From positions 1 through 28,601 of the IMG/VR virus record IMGVR_UViG_3300008262_000768: 28,601 nt of DNA. One strand, written 5' to 3'. Positions 1-5,461 of this stretch are shown here, one piece after another (the first letter of the stretch is position 1; each line of letters starts with the position of its first letter). The notes under the pieces were generated by a model. The model had not been told where the DNA came from. It saw only the letters and a program-made list of their open reading frames with translations, and did not search any database. A program made the translations under genes and the position numbers. This DNA is from a virus.

Positions 1-69
1 ATCCCATTCTTGCTGGGAAGCATCATTCAGGAAATCTTCCCGAGTATACTCAAATGCAGGACCACACAT
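1..69 (-). CDS. Hypothetical protein, N-terminal 23 residues only
   Basis: An ATG at 69-67 opens a frame that stays open to the left window edge. The fragment begins MCGPAFEYTRED. The ATG lies 2 nt past the stop codon of the preceding minus-strand ORF, typical spacing for this genome. Too little is visible to name a function. Confidence 0.55.
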   Translation of the reverse strand, partial: MCGPAFEYTREDFLNDASQQEWD

Positions 70-71
70 AA

Positions 72-314
72 TCAGATCACCGAAACGTTGACTTCTTTGA
101 TGTTCAAACCACAGAGTTGATTGTATACTCGCTTGCTGATAATGTCGCAAGCATTCTTGAGTTTTGAACGCTCATACCAAATAGTACACAAACCATCGTA
201 AGTTTCAACGCGGATCCTGATGTCTTTCAAGGTGAATTCCCGACGACGAATGTAGAATATCCCACGACGTGGGCAATTGCAACTAGTCTTGTGACAGTTC
301 AAAAAGTGGCACAA
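72..314 (-). CDS. Hypothetical small protein, TTG start, 80 aa
   Basis: Unrecognised. The open frame has no ATG. The TTG at 314 gives 80 aa with an N-terminal Cys/His-rich stretch (CHFLNCH, CNCP). An internal TTG at 230, preceded by GGGAATTCACC, gives a 52-aa product that also looks like a normal small phage protein. The body (RIRVETYDGLCTIWYERSKL) is protein-like, and it stops 2 nt before the next ATG, which supports it being a gene. A TATAAT box lies 38 nt upstream of the longer start. Which TTG is used is uncertain. Confidence 0.5.
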   Translation of the reverse strand: MCHFLNCHKTSCNCPRRGIFYIRRREFTLKDIRIRVETYDGLCTIWYERSKLKNACDIISKRVYNQLCGLNIKEVNVSVI

Positions 315-352
315 GATCGATTGAATTCCGACGATCCACGTGCTAACAGGGA

Positions 353-358
353 ATTATA
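353..358 (-). promoter_or_regulatory. -10 box (TATAAT) for the 72-314 gene
   Basis: Minus strand reads GGTATAATTCCC. No convincing -35 is seen; the 361-390 hairpin occupies the space immediately upstream. The same hairpin-then-TATAAT arrangement recurs near 10160 and 10640. Confidence 0.4.
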
Positions 359-360
359 CC

Positions 361-390
361 ATTCTCAATAAGCGAGACCTTATTGAGAAT
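361..390 (-). terminator. Perfect 12-bp hairpin, possible terminator or protein-binding palindrome
   Basis: ATTCTCAATAAG (361-372) and CTTATTGAGAAT (379-390) are exact inverted repeats around a 6-nt loop. They lie downstream of the 439-597 gene. The stem is AT-rich and has no long U tract, so intrinsic termination is uncertain. The same half-site recurs at 404-414 and 1136-1147, which also fits a binding site. Confidence 0.4.
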
Positions 391-414
391 CAATAATATT
401 ATATTATTGAGAAT
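391..414. repeat. Second short hairpin and repeat of TTATTGAGAAT
   Basis: CAATAATA (391-398) and TATTATTG (402-409) form an 8-bp AT-only hairpin with a 3-nt loop. Its right arm runs into TTATTGAGAAT (404-414), an 11-nt copy of the half-site in the neighbouring hairpin. Confidence 0.5.
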
Positions 415-427
415 AAGACCAATCTTT

Positions 428-438
428 AAACTGGCACA
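428..438 (+). repeat. Copy of the AAACTGGCACA intergenic motif, plus orientation
   Basis: AAACTGGCACA abuts the stop codon of the 439-597 gene. The same sequence occurs on the minus strand after stop codons at 10192-10202 and 10675-10685, with a shorter AACTGGCACA at 23379-23388. This copy is inverted relative to the others. Confidence 0.4.
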
Positions 439-597
439 TCAGAAGATATCGCTGTAATCTTTGATGCTAACATTCACATCTTCATCACCTTCTAGGTGTA
501 GGATCTCACGCCAATTGATATCTTCTAGTTCTAGATCATCATAACACATGAGGTCTAGCGTGATACGTACCACGCGCTTTGTATGTGTGTTAGGCAT
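439..597 (-). CDS. Conserved-looking acidic small protein, 52 aa
   Basis: ATG at 597, preceded by GAGATTCTT as a ribosome binding site. The product begins MPNTHTKRVVRITLDL and ends IKDYSDIF. It is strongly acidic, with DDLELED and EGDEDV stretches. From memory it resembles a small conserved cyanophage hypothetical with a WREIL core. No domain or function is recognised. It is followed by the 361-414 hairpins, so it probably ends a short transcript. Confidence 0.75.
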   Translation of the reverse strand: MPNTHTKRVVRITLDLMCYDDLELEDINWREILHLEGDEDVNVSIKDYSDIF

Positions 598-627
598 AAG
601 AATCTCGTGCGTGTTTACTTGATTATA

Positions 628-777
628 TCATGCATAATGACGATATGCAAGCGTTTCGTAATCTTGCCCATCTCGTGCATAATCCTCGTCGAGATCTGCA
701 TCTTGTGCATAATACTCGTCGAGATCGTATGTGTAATCTGATGCGTATGTATAGTCGAGATCGTAGTCGTCGTACAT
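628..777 (-). CDS. Acidic Asp/Tyr-rich repeat peptide, 49 aa
   Basis: ATG at 777 with GACGAG 4-8 nt upstream. The product is almost entirely D, E, Y, A, L and T, with two tandem units DLDEYYAQDA and DLDEDYARDG preceded by YDLDYTYASDYTYDLDE. Each DLDE is encoded by one ATCTCGACGAG palindromic repeat, so the protein repeat follows the DNA repeat. An extended -10 promoter lies 32 nt upstream. It may be a real acidic mini-protein or an accidental frame through the repeat array. No homologue recognised. Confidence 0.4.
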   Translation of the reverse strand: MYDDYDLDYTYASDYTYDLDEYYAQDADLDEDYARDGQDYETLAYRHYA

Positions 778-809
778 AATGCTCGTCGAGATTTGTATGA
801 TGCTTATGA

Positions 810-839
810 ATTATAGCATAAAGCTCGACGAGATTGCAA
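810..839 (-). promoter_or_regulatory. Extended -10 promoter with a palindrome in the spacer
   Basis: The minus strand carries TTGCAA (839-834), an 18-nt spacer, then TATAAT (815-810) preceded by TGC, an extended -10. The palindrome at 824-834 fills the spacer and the 782-792 copy lies just past the likely start site. A protein bound to the repeats would be expected to control this promoter. It would serve the 628-777 ORF. Confidence 0.5.
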
Positions 840-878
840 GCCCTTATGATGCACACGTCTCGTCGAGATTCATAAGAG

Positions 879-908
879 TATATATGCATTCTCGTCGAGA
901 TTTGTTAA
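879..908 (-). promoter_or_regulatory. Possible second promoter within the repeat array
   Basis: The minus strand reads TTAACA (908-903), an 18-nt spacer holding the 891-901 repeat, then TATATA (884-879), with an overlapping TATACT. The -35/palindrome/-10 order matches the promoter at 810-839. Weaker than that one; no clear gene starts immediately downstream of it. Confidence 0.3.
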
Positions 909-934
909 GAAATGCTTATAAGTCTCGTCGAGAT

Positions 935-1201
935 TTGTGTGGGTCTCCTGGCATTTTTGCGGCGGTGGCACTTGACAAACTGCGCGTCTTATGATACGCT
1001 CGCTTAGCTCACAAGACCCAGAGGCATTTATGAGACTTTATAAGCATTTAGAGAGCATAAAGATCGACCATTTATGAAACCTTTAGAACACCTTATTCTC
1101 AACTATATTCTCAATTGATTCTCATTAATTATCACCTTATTGAGAATGTTATAAAACACTAACATATATTTTTTAATACCTTTTTTAATTAAATTTACAT
1201 T
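935..1201. other. Gene-poor AT-rich stretch with short repeats
   Basis: No ORF here looks real. 1092-1147 has TTATTCTCAA (1093-1102), TATTCTCAA (1106-1114), GATTCTCATT (1118-1127) and the inverted CTTATTGAGAAT (1136-1147), the last identical to 379-390. TATAAGCATTTA-type words at 1020-1060 echo the spacers of the 685-934 array. 1150-1206 is almost pure A/T. The combination of iterated palindromes, AT-rich DNA and flanking repeats is origin-like, but that is inference. Confidence 0.5.
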
Positions 1202-1222
1202 AAAAAACCCCTAAAATGGGGT
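1202..1222 (-). terminator. Intrinsic terminator of the 1230-2048 gene
   Basis: The minus strand reads ACCCC-ATTTTA-GGGGT followed by a run of T. The stem is 5 bp with a 6-nt loop. It starts 7 nt past the stop codon. Confidence 0.75.
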
Positions 1223-1229
1223 AATTTGG

Positions 1230-2048
1230 TTAATTTTCGGTATTTTCACTCTTTCTCGGTCTACCTCTCCGTTTTGGAATAGGATGCTCTTCTTCCACCT
1301 CTTCATGGACATTCTCAAGAGTATTCAATGCAATCTCATCAATAATAGAATCAATCAATTGTGCTGTCTCTGTATCCTCTTCAGTCTGTGATGATTCTTC
1401 TTCCTCTAATGTGTCTGGGTCAATACCTTGTGCAATTAGACGTTCTCTTTCCATTTTTCTCCACATTACTAATTCGGGAGAATCATCCTGTAGAGCAACA
1501 TGATCAACAAAACCTACACGTTGCATTTCCTGTTCTGCAACCATTTGACGATGTGCTAATACCTCTTCCTCAGTATAATTTGGTTCTTCAGGTGTTGGAT
1601 CAAACTCCCACATTGAACCATTCCAATACCAATACAATGTACGACTATCAGGTTCTGGCATTGTCCAACTATACTTTGTTCCTAATTCCTTTTGATGTGG
1701 GAATCGGGGACGATCAATTTCTGGATCTGGATTCAGGACCTTTTCCTTAACTTGTTCAAATCCAGATTCTAACCAATCCTGTTCACTAATTGTCCATTTC
1801 TCAATTGGGCATGATTCTAATGAGAACCTTACCTTATAAGCAAGGAAACATCCACAATGACGGCAACGTCCTTGTTTACCATCAAAGTAAGGACATTCTC
1901 TACAAATATCTAAACGTTGATTTTGAATCTCCTGACTTACAAACAACTTCTCATGTCCATTGGCAAATGCTTCTTTAATCACTTCAAATGTGAACTTTGC
2001 CAGATTCTTACCTTGTTCTCCTAATGAAGGATATTCCTGTTCAGCCAT
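1230..2048 (-). CDS. Cysteine-cluster protein with C-terminal AT-hook-like motif, 272 aa
   Basis: A cluster at about residues 48-80 (CRECPYF, CRHCGCF, then SCPIEKW) has the spacing of a zinc-binding fold. Residues about 141-148 are aromatic (YWYWNGSMWEF). The C-terminal third is very acidic (DTLEEEESSQTEEDTE), then a basic tail, KRRGRPRK, carries the RGRP core of an AT-hook, which binds the minor groove of AT-rich DNA. The gene sits beside the very AT-rich 1080-1200 region. It has its own extended -10 (2079-2084) and terminator, so it is a single-gene unit. A structural role is possible because the next gene upstream is tail-like. The RGRP match is seen in the sequence; DNA binding is inferred. 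Confidence 0.8.
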   Translation of the reverse strand: MAEQEYPSLGEQGKNLAKFTFEVIKEAFANGHEKLFVSQEIQNQRLDICRECPYFDGKQGRCRHCGCFLAYKVRFSLESCPIEKWTISEQDWLESGFEQVKEKVLNPDPEIDRPRFPHQKELGTKYSWTMPEPDSRTLYWYWNGSMWEFDPTPEEPNYTEEEVLAHRQMVAEQEMQRVGFVDHVALQDDSPELVMWRKMERERLIAQGIDPDTLEEEESSQTEEDTETAQLIDSIIDEIALNTLENVHEEVEEEHPIPKRRGRPRKSENTEN

Positions 2049-2078
2049 GTTTTTTGAATAAAAAATGCACGTATACTA

Positions 2079-2087
2079 ATTATAACA
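2079..2087 (-). promoter_or_regulatory. Extended -10 promoter (TGTTATAAT)
   Basis: The minus strand has TGT directly before TATAAT, 30 nt upstream of the ATG at 2048. No -35 is evident. The leader is AT-rich and has no clear Shine-Dalgarno sequence. Confidence 0.45.
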
Positions 2088-2090
2088 CAA

Positions 2091-3215
2091 TTATTGATAA
2101 AGTCCTCTGATATTCGTCGTTGATCCACTGACGGTGTAATTAGCACCAGTAATTGCTCTTCCTGCAGTTCCACCATTGAATGCATCAGTACCAGCAGAAT
2201 TAGTACCCCAATCGGCACCATTGGATCCTCTTTGTCCATCAAATCCATTTCCACCATAAGTTGGGCAACCACCTGGGGATCCTGAATTTGGTCCTTCTGA
2301 TTGTCCTAATGTCGCAGAATCAGTCCTTGTTAAAGTATAACCCTGACCATTTCCTCCTCCACCTCCAGCACCACCAGGGGCACCAGGAACTGAGAATACT
2401 TGTGGATATGTGCATTGACGATAATAGTAGTAATAAGTCGGTCCTTTGAAATACTGGGCACAAATACCATTATTAATACAACCATTATCGGAAGAGGCAC
2501 CAGCAGAACATCCAGGGCAATTGTTACAATCTTGTCCAGTGTTCTGATTATAATATGTCGTACATTGTCCAGATGATCCTGTTGCTCCTACGGCACCTCT
2601 GGATCCACCAGCTCCACCACCCCAGATTCTGGCAGTTCCTCCTACAATGATCTCAACAGGTCCACCAGATGGTGAATTCACAAATAGGGCAGGTCCACCA
2701 TTATTACCTTGTCCACTTCCACTGCTCTTTAATGCACCAGTTCCACCCTGCCCATAGATATTTCCATTGACCAGAATCTGTAAATTAAATGCCGTCGCAT
2801 TGAATGATGCTCCATAGGCACCAGTCGAAACATTACCACAGGTTCCTTCAATGAAGATTCTCTTTTTAATGTTCTTTGCCAGATTATTATTCCAGTATAC
2901 CGATGCATCTAAATTAATACCATTCGCAGATGGTGTTCCTGCCGTGTTTTGATCCGTATTTGATTGAATAATATCATAACGCTTAATCGAATAACGGAAT
3001 TGCTGTGTCTTCCAGTTTGTTTGTGTCGTTGTAATTGCATCGTTTTCGGTGCAGTTCGGTACGATAGGATTGGTATTATTGGTCGGAAGAATTCTCAATA
3101 GTTCTGATGCAGAAATCTTCCCAGGATTCGCTGGTTCCTGAAAATTAGTTCTTAATGATGAAAATGTAATCGGACCAGATGAATATAATGGTGTTGTTGA
3201 TATGGCAACTGACAT
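2091..3215 (-). CDS. Glycine-rich tail fibre/adhesin-like virion protein, 374 aa
   Basis: The N-terminal segment (PITFSSLRTNFQE, ISASELLR) matches the opening of cyanophage tail-fibre-like proteins known to me. The C-terminal half is packed with glycine blocks (GQGGTGALKSSGSGQG, GGGAGGSRGAVGATG, GAPGGAGGGGGNGQG), as in polyglycine-II adhesin tips such as phage S16 gp38. Two inserts are Cys- and Tyr-rich (DCNNCPGC, TYYYYYRQC). No chaperone-like neighbour is evident. Likely role: distal tail, host-receptor contact. ATG at 3215; AGGAG lies about 21 nt upstream, far for a ribosome site. Confidence 0.75.
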   Translation of the reverse strand: MSVAISTTPLYSSGPITFSSLRTNFQEPANPGKISASELLRILPTNNTNPIVPNCTENDAITTTQTNWKTQQFRYSIKRYDIIQSNTDQNTAGTPSANGINLDASVYWNNNLAKNIKKRIFIEGTCGNVSTGAYGASFNATAFNLQILVNGNIYGQGGTGALKSSGSGQGNNGGPALFVNSPSGGPVEIIVGGTARIWGGGAGGSRGAVGATGSSGQCTTYYNQNTGQDCNNCPGCSAGASSDNGCINNGICAQYFKGPTYYYYYRQCTYPQVFSVPGAPGGAGGGGGNGQGYTLTRTDSATLGQSEGPNSGSPGGCPTYGGNGFDGQRGSNGADWGTNSAGTDAFNGGTAGRAITGANYTVSGSTTNIRGLYQ

Positions 3216-3239
3216 CGAAATTGAACGCTATTCTTTCTC

Positions 3240-3515
3240 CTATTTAGAATTACTCTTTGTATTTTCGGTGTAAGGTACCCGTCCGGTCTCCTGATACATT
3301 ACCATGTCATACTTGAACTTACATTCCATTGGTTTCTGATTACACAACTTAAGAGTCGAATTGATCGTTGATTGTGTATAGGCATTCGATCCCAGTGCAA
3401 AACTGATCATACCTGTCAGAATGAGTGCAGGATAATACACCAGTTTACTTTTCACTGAAACACTGGTACGATTTCCGAGTTCAGGTATCCGTTCTTCTGT
3501 ACGTGTTGTTCCCAT
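3240..3515 (-). CDS. Small single-pass membrane protein, 91 aa
   Basis: One hydrophobic segment, about residues 26-43 (LVYYPALILTGMISFALG), follows a charged N-terminus. The C-terminal part contains two cysteines (LCNQKPMEC) and would lie outside the cytoplasm or in the lumen if the N-terminus is in. GAGG lies 10 nt before the ATG at 3515. It is separated from the 3528-3779 gene by only 12 nt, so they are probably co-transcribed. Function unknown. Confidence 0.7.
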   Translation of the reverse strand: MGTTRTEERIPELGNRTSVSVKSKLVYYPALILTGMISFALGSNAYTQSTINSTLKLCNQKPMECKFKYDMVMYQETGRVPYTENTKSNSK

Positions 3516-3527
3516 AATGATGCATCC

Positions 3528-3779
3528 TCAATGTTGTAAAATACTGCTGTTTGTTTTGTTTGTTTGTCCTTTTTCTGTTTGTAGTAGATAACTTGGTACT
3601 TCATAATGATCATTCCAATGTCTTATGACCCCTGCGATAATAAAACAATTAGTAAGAAGATAAGAAAGGAATATAAAAGTCCGTACACCAGCAATGTAGT
3701 CTGCTTCTCTGTCATTTTTCGTCGCCTTCTCCCCTAATGCTTTCGCCCACCATCTCCACATAGACTTTCTCTTCTTCAT
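3528..3779 (-). CDS. Small membrane protein MWRWWAKALGEKA family, 83 aa
   Basis: A tryptophan-rich opening (MWRWWAKALGEKA), a charged linker, then one membrane span at about residues 33-52 (IFLSYLLTNCFIIAGVI) ending RHW. This pattern recurs in marine cyanophage small proteins as I remember them. The ATG at 3779 has GGGAA 8 nt upstream; a second ATG at 3761 would trim six basic residues. The 5' end overlaps the 3' end of the 3712-4002 gene by 68 nt in another frame. Function unknown. Confidence 0.7.
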   Translation of the reverse strand: MKKRKSMWRWWAKALGEKATKNDREADYIAGVRTFIFLSYLLTNCFIIAGVIRHWNDHYEVPSYLLQTEKGQTNKTNSSILQH

Positions 3780-4002
3780 AGACAGATTCCCTTGACTTCA
3801 CATACGTTAATTCATCCCATTGAGTATGATAGCACAGAACTAATAAACGATTGTTCTTATGAATACTACAGGCATTATAGTTCTCTTGTGTTTTAGGTCT
3901 TACCCAAGATTCAATCGTGATGTATTGTTGATCTTTAAAATACACCCATCCTTCAATATGATCTTTCCATAGTACATAATCGTTCACCTGTGGTTCATAC
4001 AT
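3712..4002 (-). CDS. Hypothetical soluble protein, 96 aa
   Basis: The first 70 residues look like a compact beta fold (DYVLWKDHIEGWVYFKDQQYI, split by turns; ITIESWVRPK). Two cysteines occur at NACSIH and VLCYH. The C-terminal 23 residues are highly charged and overlap the next gene, so they may be under relaxed constraint. It overlaps the 3995-4282 gene by 8 nt. Resembles a conserved cyanophage hypothetical; no known enzyme motif. Confidence 0.7.
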   Translation of the reverse strand: MYEPQVNDYVLWKDHIEGWVYFKDQQYITIESWVRPKTQENYNACSIHKNNRLLVLCYHTQWDELTYVKSRESVYEEEKVYVEMVGESIRGEGDEK

Positions 4003-4282
4003 ACGCTGCCTCCAGTGGTGTTTGCTTTGGGACCATTGCAGAATATGGACTGGTCCGTTCTATACTAACAACGTTTCCGATCGTGTTGGAATTAACTGGG
4101 GCATGATAGGTTCGGGTTTTGGTGTTGTAGAATCCCCAGATAGATCGTACAGGAGTGCCCCCGTTATAATCAAACCGAGTGCCATTCCAAATCCAAATAG
4201 AAATGACATTTCGTTTGAAGTCTTCATACTCATAACGATAACCTTCGGGTGCCTTGTGTGGGAATTCAATAGTCATCACCAT
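3995..4282 (-). CDS. Hypothetical protein, 95 aa
   Basis: Aromatic-rich beta-type sequence: YRYEYEDFKRNVISIWIWN, SIWGFYNTKTRTYHAPVN, then SPYSAM. It looks like a conserved cyanophage family. ATG at 4282 is chosen, with an alternative ATG two codons later at 4276. It overlaps 4266-4568 by 17 nt and 3712-4002 by 8 nt. A second frame inside it encodes a hydrophobic peptide (4060-4209). Function unknown. Confidence 0.75.
   Translation of the reverse strand: MVMTIEFPHKAPEGYRYEYEDFKRNVISIWIWNGTRFDYNGGTPVRSIWGFYNTKTRTYHAPVNSNTIGNVVSIERTSPYSAMVPKQTPLEAAYV
4060..4209 (-). CDS. Nested ORF for a 49-aa single-span membrane peptide
   Basis: Lies entirely inside the 3995-4282 gene in a different frame. 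From ATG 4209 it reads MSFLFGFGMALGLIITGALL, a strong membrane span, then YDLSG and a proline-rich tail. The ribosome site is weak (GAAGAC 9 nt upstream). The membrane-like composition argues for a real overlapping gene; the weak start argues against. Confidence 0.35.
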   Translation of the reverse strand: MSFLFGFGMALGLIITGALLYDLSGDSTTPKPEPIMPQLIPTRSETLLV

Positions 4283-4568
4283 ATTCTAATCCAGATTCGG
4301 CATTCATCAATTCAACAGTTGTCTGATACCCCTTGGCAATCGTTAGTTCATGAGTCTTTCCGATGTCCTGTAAGGTTTCAACATCGAACTCTGGTGCAGT
4401 GATCCAACTAAAACCTTTGCCAAATGTGTTATCAGGATTAACCACATACCAATGACAAGAAGTGTCAGGGACGAATACAGAACATTTCTTCCAATCATTG
4501 TCCCATTGAGGTACTTGAACAAATGATAGTGCGGCAAACAGAATTGCAAACAGACTTGAGAACATCAT
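4266..4568 (-). CDS. Hypothetical exported or membrane-anchored protein, 100 aa
   Basis: The N-terminus MMFSSLFAILFAALSFVQV is a signal peptide or anchor. The mature part has a paired-cysteine region (WKKCSVFVPDTSCHWYVV) that could form a disulphide outside the cytoplasm, and ends with an acidic stretch. The ATG at 4568 overlaps the upstream stop as ATGA. Resembles a conserved cyanophage hypothetical. Function unknown; an envelope or lysis-phase role is possible. Confidence 0.75.
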   Translation of the reverse strand: MMFSSLFAILFAALSFVQVPQWDNDWKKCSVFVPDTSCHWYVVNPDNTFGKGFSWITAPEFDVETLQDIGKTHELTIAKGYQTTVELMNAESGLEYGDDY

Positions 4569-4723
4569 TCACAAAGATAAACTTTTAGATACTCTGGATT
4601 GATACCACCAGAGAGTAGTGTATTTAGAACTTCATCACATTGCTCTTTGGTTAGATTGTCGGCAACTGCTTCCCATCCACCAGTGTAGTTTTGAAGAATT
4701 TTGTAACGTTTGTCTTCGGTCAT
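4565..4723 (-). CDS. Hypothetical small protein, 52 aa
   Basis: Starts at ATG 4723 with MTEDKRYKILQNYTGGWE and ends VYLCE. Predicted mostly helical, with an LTKEQCDEVLNTLLSGGINP segment of helix-turn type. The stop overlaps the next ATG by 4 nt (ATGA), and the ATG lies 2 nt after the stop of the gene at 4726. Short, but codon pattern and spacing support it. Function unknown. Confidence 0.7.
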   Translation of the reverse strand: MTEDKRYKILQNYTGGWEAVADNLTKEQCDEVLNTLLSGGINPEYLKVYLCE

Positions 4724-4725
4724 GA

Positions 4726-4971
4726 TCAGGTCAGGAAGATGTCAATAACTCTGGACTCTTCATCATCGACAAGTGCAAATTTTGGTGCCTTGACGATGTT
4801 AGGCATGACGCGATCTTCATATTGTGGATCAAATGGATTGGTTTCACCTTCATCAAAATTGGTGAGAAGATCAAAGCATTCTTGATCATCTTCGGCAATC
4901 ACACTGATCATGCCACCATACTCAGAAGAGGGGAACGGAACCCAATAATCAACAAGATAAATGTACTTCAT
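4726..4971 (-). CDS. Hypothetical protein, 81 aa
   Basis: Begins MKYIYLVDYWVPFPSSEYGG and continues ISVIAEDDQECFDLL, an alternating strand/helix pattern like a small alpha/beta fold. Acidic overall (DEGETNPFDPQYEDR). Conserved-looking in cyanophages. It sits in the small-gene operon that starts from the -10 at 5750. No catalytic motif seen. Confidence 0.75.
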   Translation of the reverse strand: MKYIYLVDYWVPFPSSEYGGMISVIAEDDQECFDLLTNFDEGETNPFDPQYEDRVMPNIVKAPKFALVDDEESRVIDIFLT

Positions 4972-4984
4972 TTGTTTTTCTAAA

Positions 4985-5155
4985 TTACTCCTTAATTTTA
5001 GATGAATGATTCAGATTTGTCAACTGACGTTGGAGTTCAACTTGTGCAGGAATGAGATGAGAATATAGAAAATGTTGATACTCATTACCTTCAAGCAGTG
5101 ATGTCAGATTATCAATCTGCATGAGAGCAAAGATCAGTTTCGTCTGTTCGTTCAT
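4985..5155 (-). CDS. Hypothetical helical small protein, 56 aa
   Basis: ATG at 5155. Reads MNEQTKLIFALMQIDNLTSL, then LEGNEYQHFLYSHLIPAQ and VELQRQLTNLNHSSKIKE. Entirely amphipathic helix, with leucine spacing in the second half suited to a coiled coil. It overlaps the stop of the 5152-5334 gene by 4 nt (ATGA). Resembles a widespread cyanophage hypothetical. Function unknown. Confidence 0.75.
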   Translation of the reverse strand: MNEQTKLIFALMQIDNLTSLLEGNEYQHFLYSHLIPAQVELQRQLTNLNHSSKIKE

Positions 5156-5334
5156 ACAAACTCAGAAATGTAATAATCAACAGACACATTCATCTCTGCT
5201 GCTTGACGTTCAAAGTAACTCTTTGTATATTTTCGTGCTGCTTCACGTCTCACATAGTTTTGGACTTCGACATCAGCATGTTTCATAAAGTCTTCAAAAG
5301 CAGTCATAAACTGCTTGATGTCTTCATCGTTCAT
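5152..5334 (-). CDS. Hypothetical small protein, 60 aa
   Basis: The frame extends further upstream, but ATG 5334 is chosen because the preceding residues are coded by the 3' end of the neighbouring gene and the overlap is then 11 nt. Product begins MNDEDIKQFMTAFEDFMKHA, then VEVQNYVRREAARKYTKSYF. Helical and charged. Function unknown. Confidence 0.7.
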   Translation of the reverse strand: MNDEDIKQFMTAFEDFMKHADVEVQNYVRREAARKYTKSYFERQAAEMNVSVDYYISEFV

Positions 5335-5461
5335 TTGCACATCCAATGGTTTGACAATAATAGGACTCGAACATGCGATTGTCACGTTGAATTAACCAAT
5401 AGTTGTAACTCAACATGCCAATCGCAATCAATACACCATAGAACACATACTTCCGTGTCAT
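5324..5461 (-). CDS. Small single-pass membrane protein, 45 aa
   Basis: ATG 5461 shares its A with the upstream TGA (TGATG). The N-terminal MTRK is followed by a hydrophobic span (YVFYGVLIAIGMLSYNYWLI), then a polar tail with two cysteines (YYCQTIGCANER). Orientation would put the cysteines outside the cytoplasm. Function unknown. Confidence 0.7.
   Translation of the reverse strand: MTRKYVFYGVLIAIGMLSYNYWLIQRDNRMFESYYCQTIGCANER

Larger units (their letters stand above)
685..934. repeat. Array of eight palindromic 11-mers, CTCGTCGAGAT
   Basis: Exact copies start at 685, 715, 782, 859, 891 and 924. Variants are AGTCGAGAT (753-761) and CTCGACGAGAT (824-834). The core CTCG-T/A-CGAG is an odd-length palindrome. 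Start-to-start spacing is 30-42 bp, about three to four helical turns. Spacers share TGCATAAT or ATGCTTATA-like words but are otherwise different. A degenerate unit, AGCATAAAGATCGACC, lies near 1054-1069. Arrays like this serve as operators, replication iterons or partition sites; the sequence alone does not decide. Confidence 0.85.

Noticed and set aside
623-889. Longer minus-strand frame through the repeat array, rich in SRR/RSRR
   Set aside because: Arg/Ser-rich repetitive translation is the out-of-frame reading of the DNA repeat; the DLDE frame is more protein-like.
685-934. CRISPR array
   Set aside because: Repeats are 11 bp, palindromic, spacers vary from about 19 to 31 bp and share sequence words with each other; no cas genes nearby.
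779-994. Plus-strand frame through the repeat array
   Set aside because: Low-complexity translation of the palindromes and no clear ribosome site.
972-1000. Plus-strand promoter TTGACA-N17-TACGCT
   Set aside because: The -10 is weak and no plus-strand gene or plausible RNA follows; the TTGACA match is probably chance, though a small antisense RNA cannot be ruled out.
1361-1750. Plus-strand open frames (also near 5203-5748, 7708-8388, 8472-9089, 9766-10628, 22693-23244)
   Set aside because: They run antisense to well-supported minus-strand genes, have biased composition, and no ribosome sites or overlap coupling; they are shadows of coding strands.
2021-2272. Minus-strand frame inside the glycine-rich gene
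   Set aside because: It is an out-of-frame reading of the 3' end of 2091-3215, running across the promoter region.
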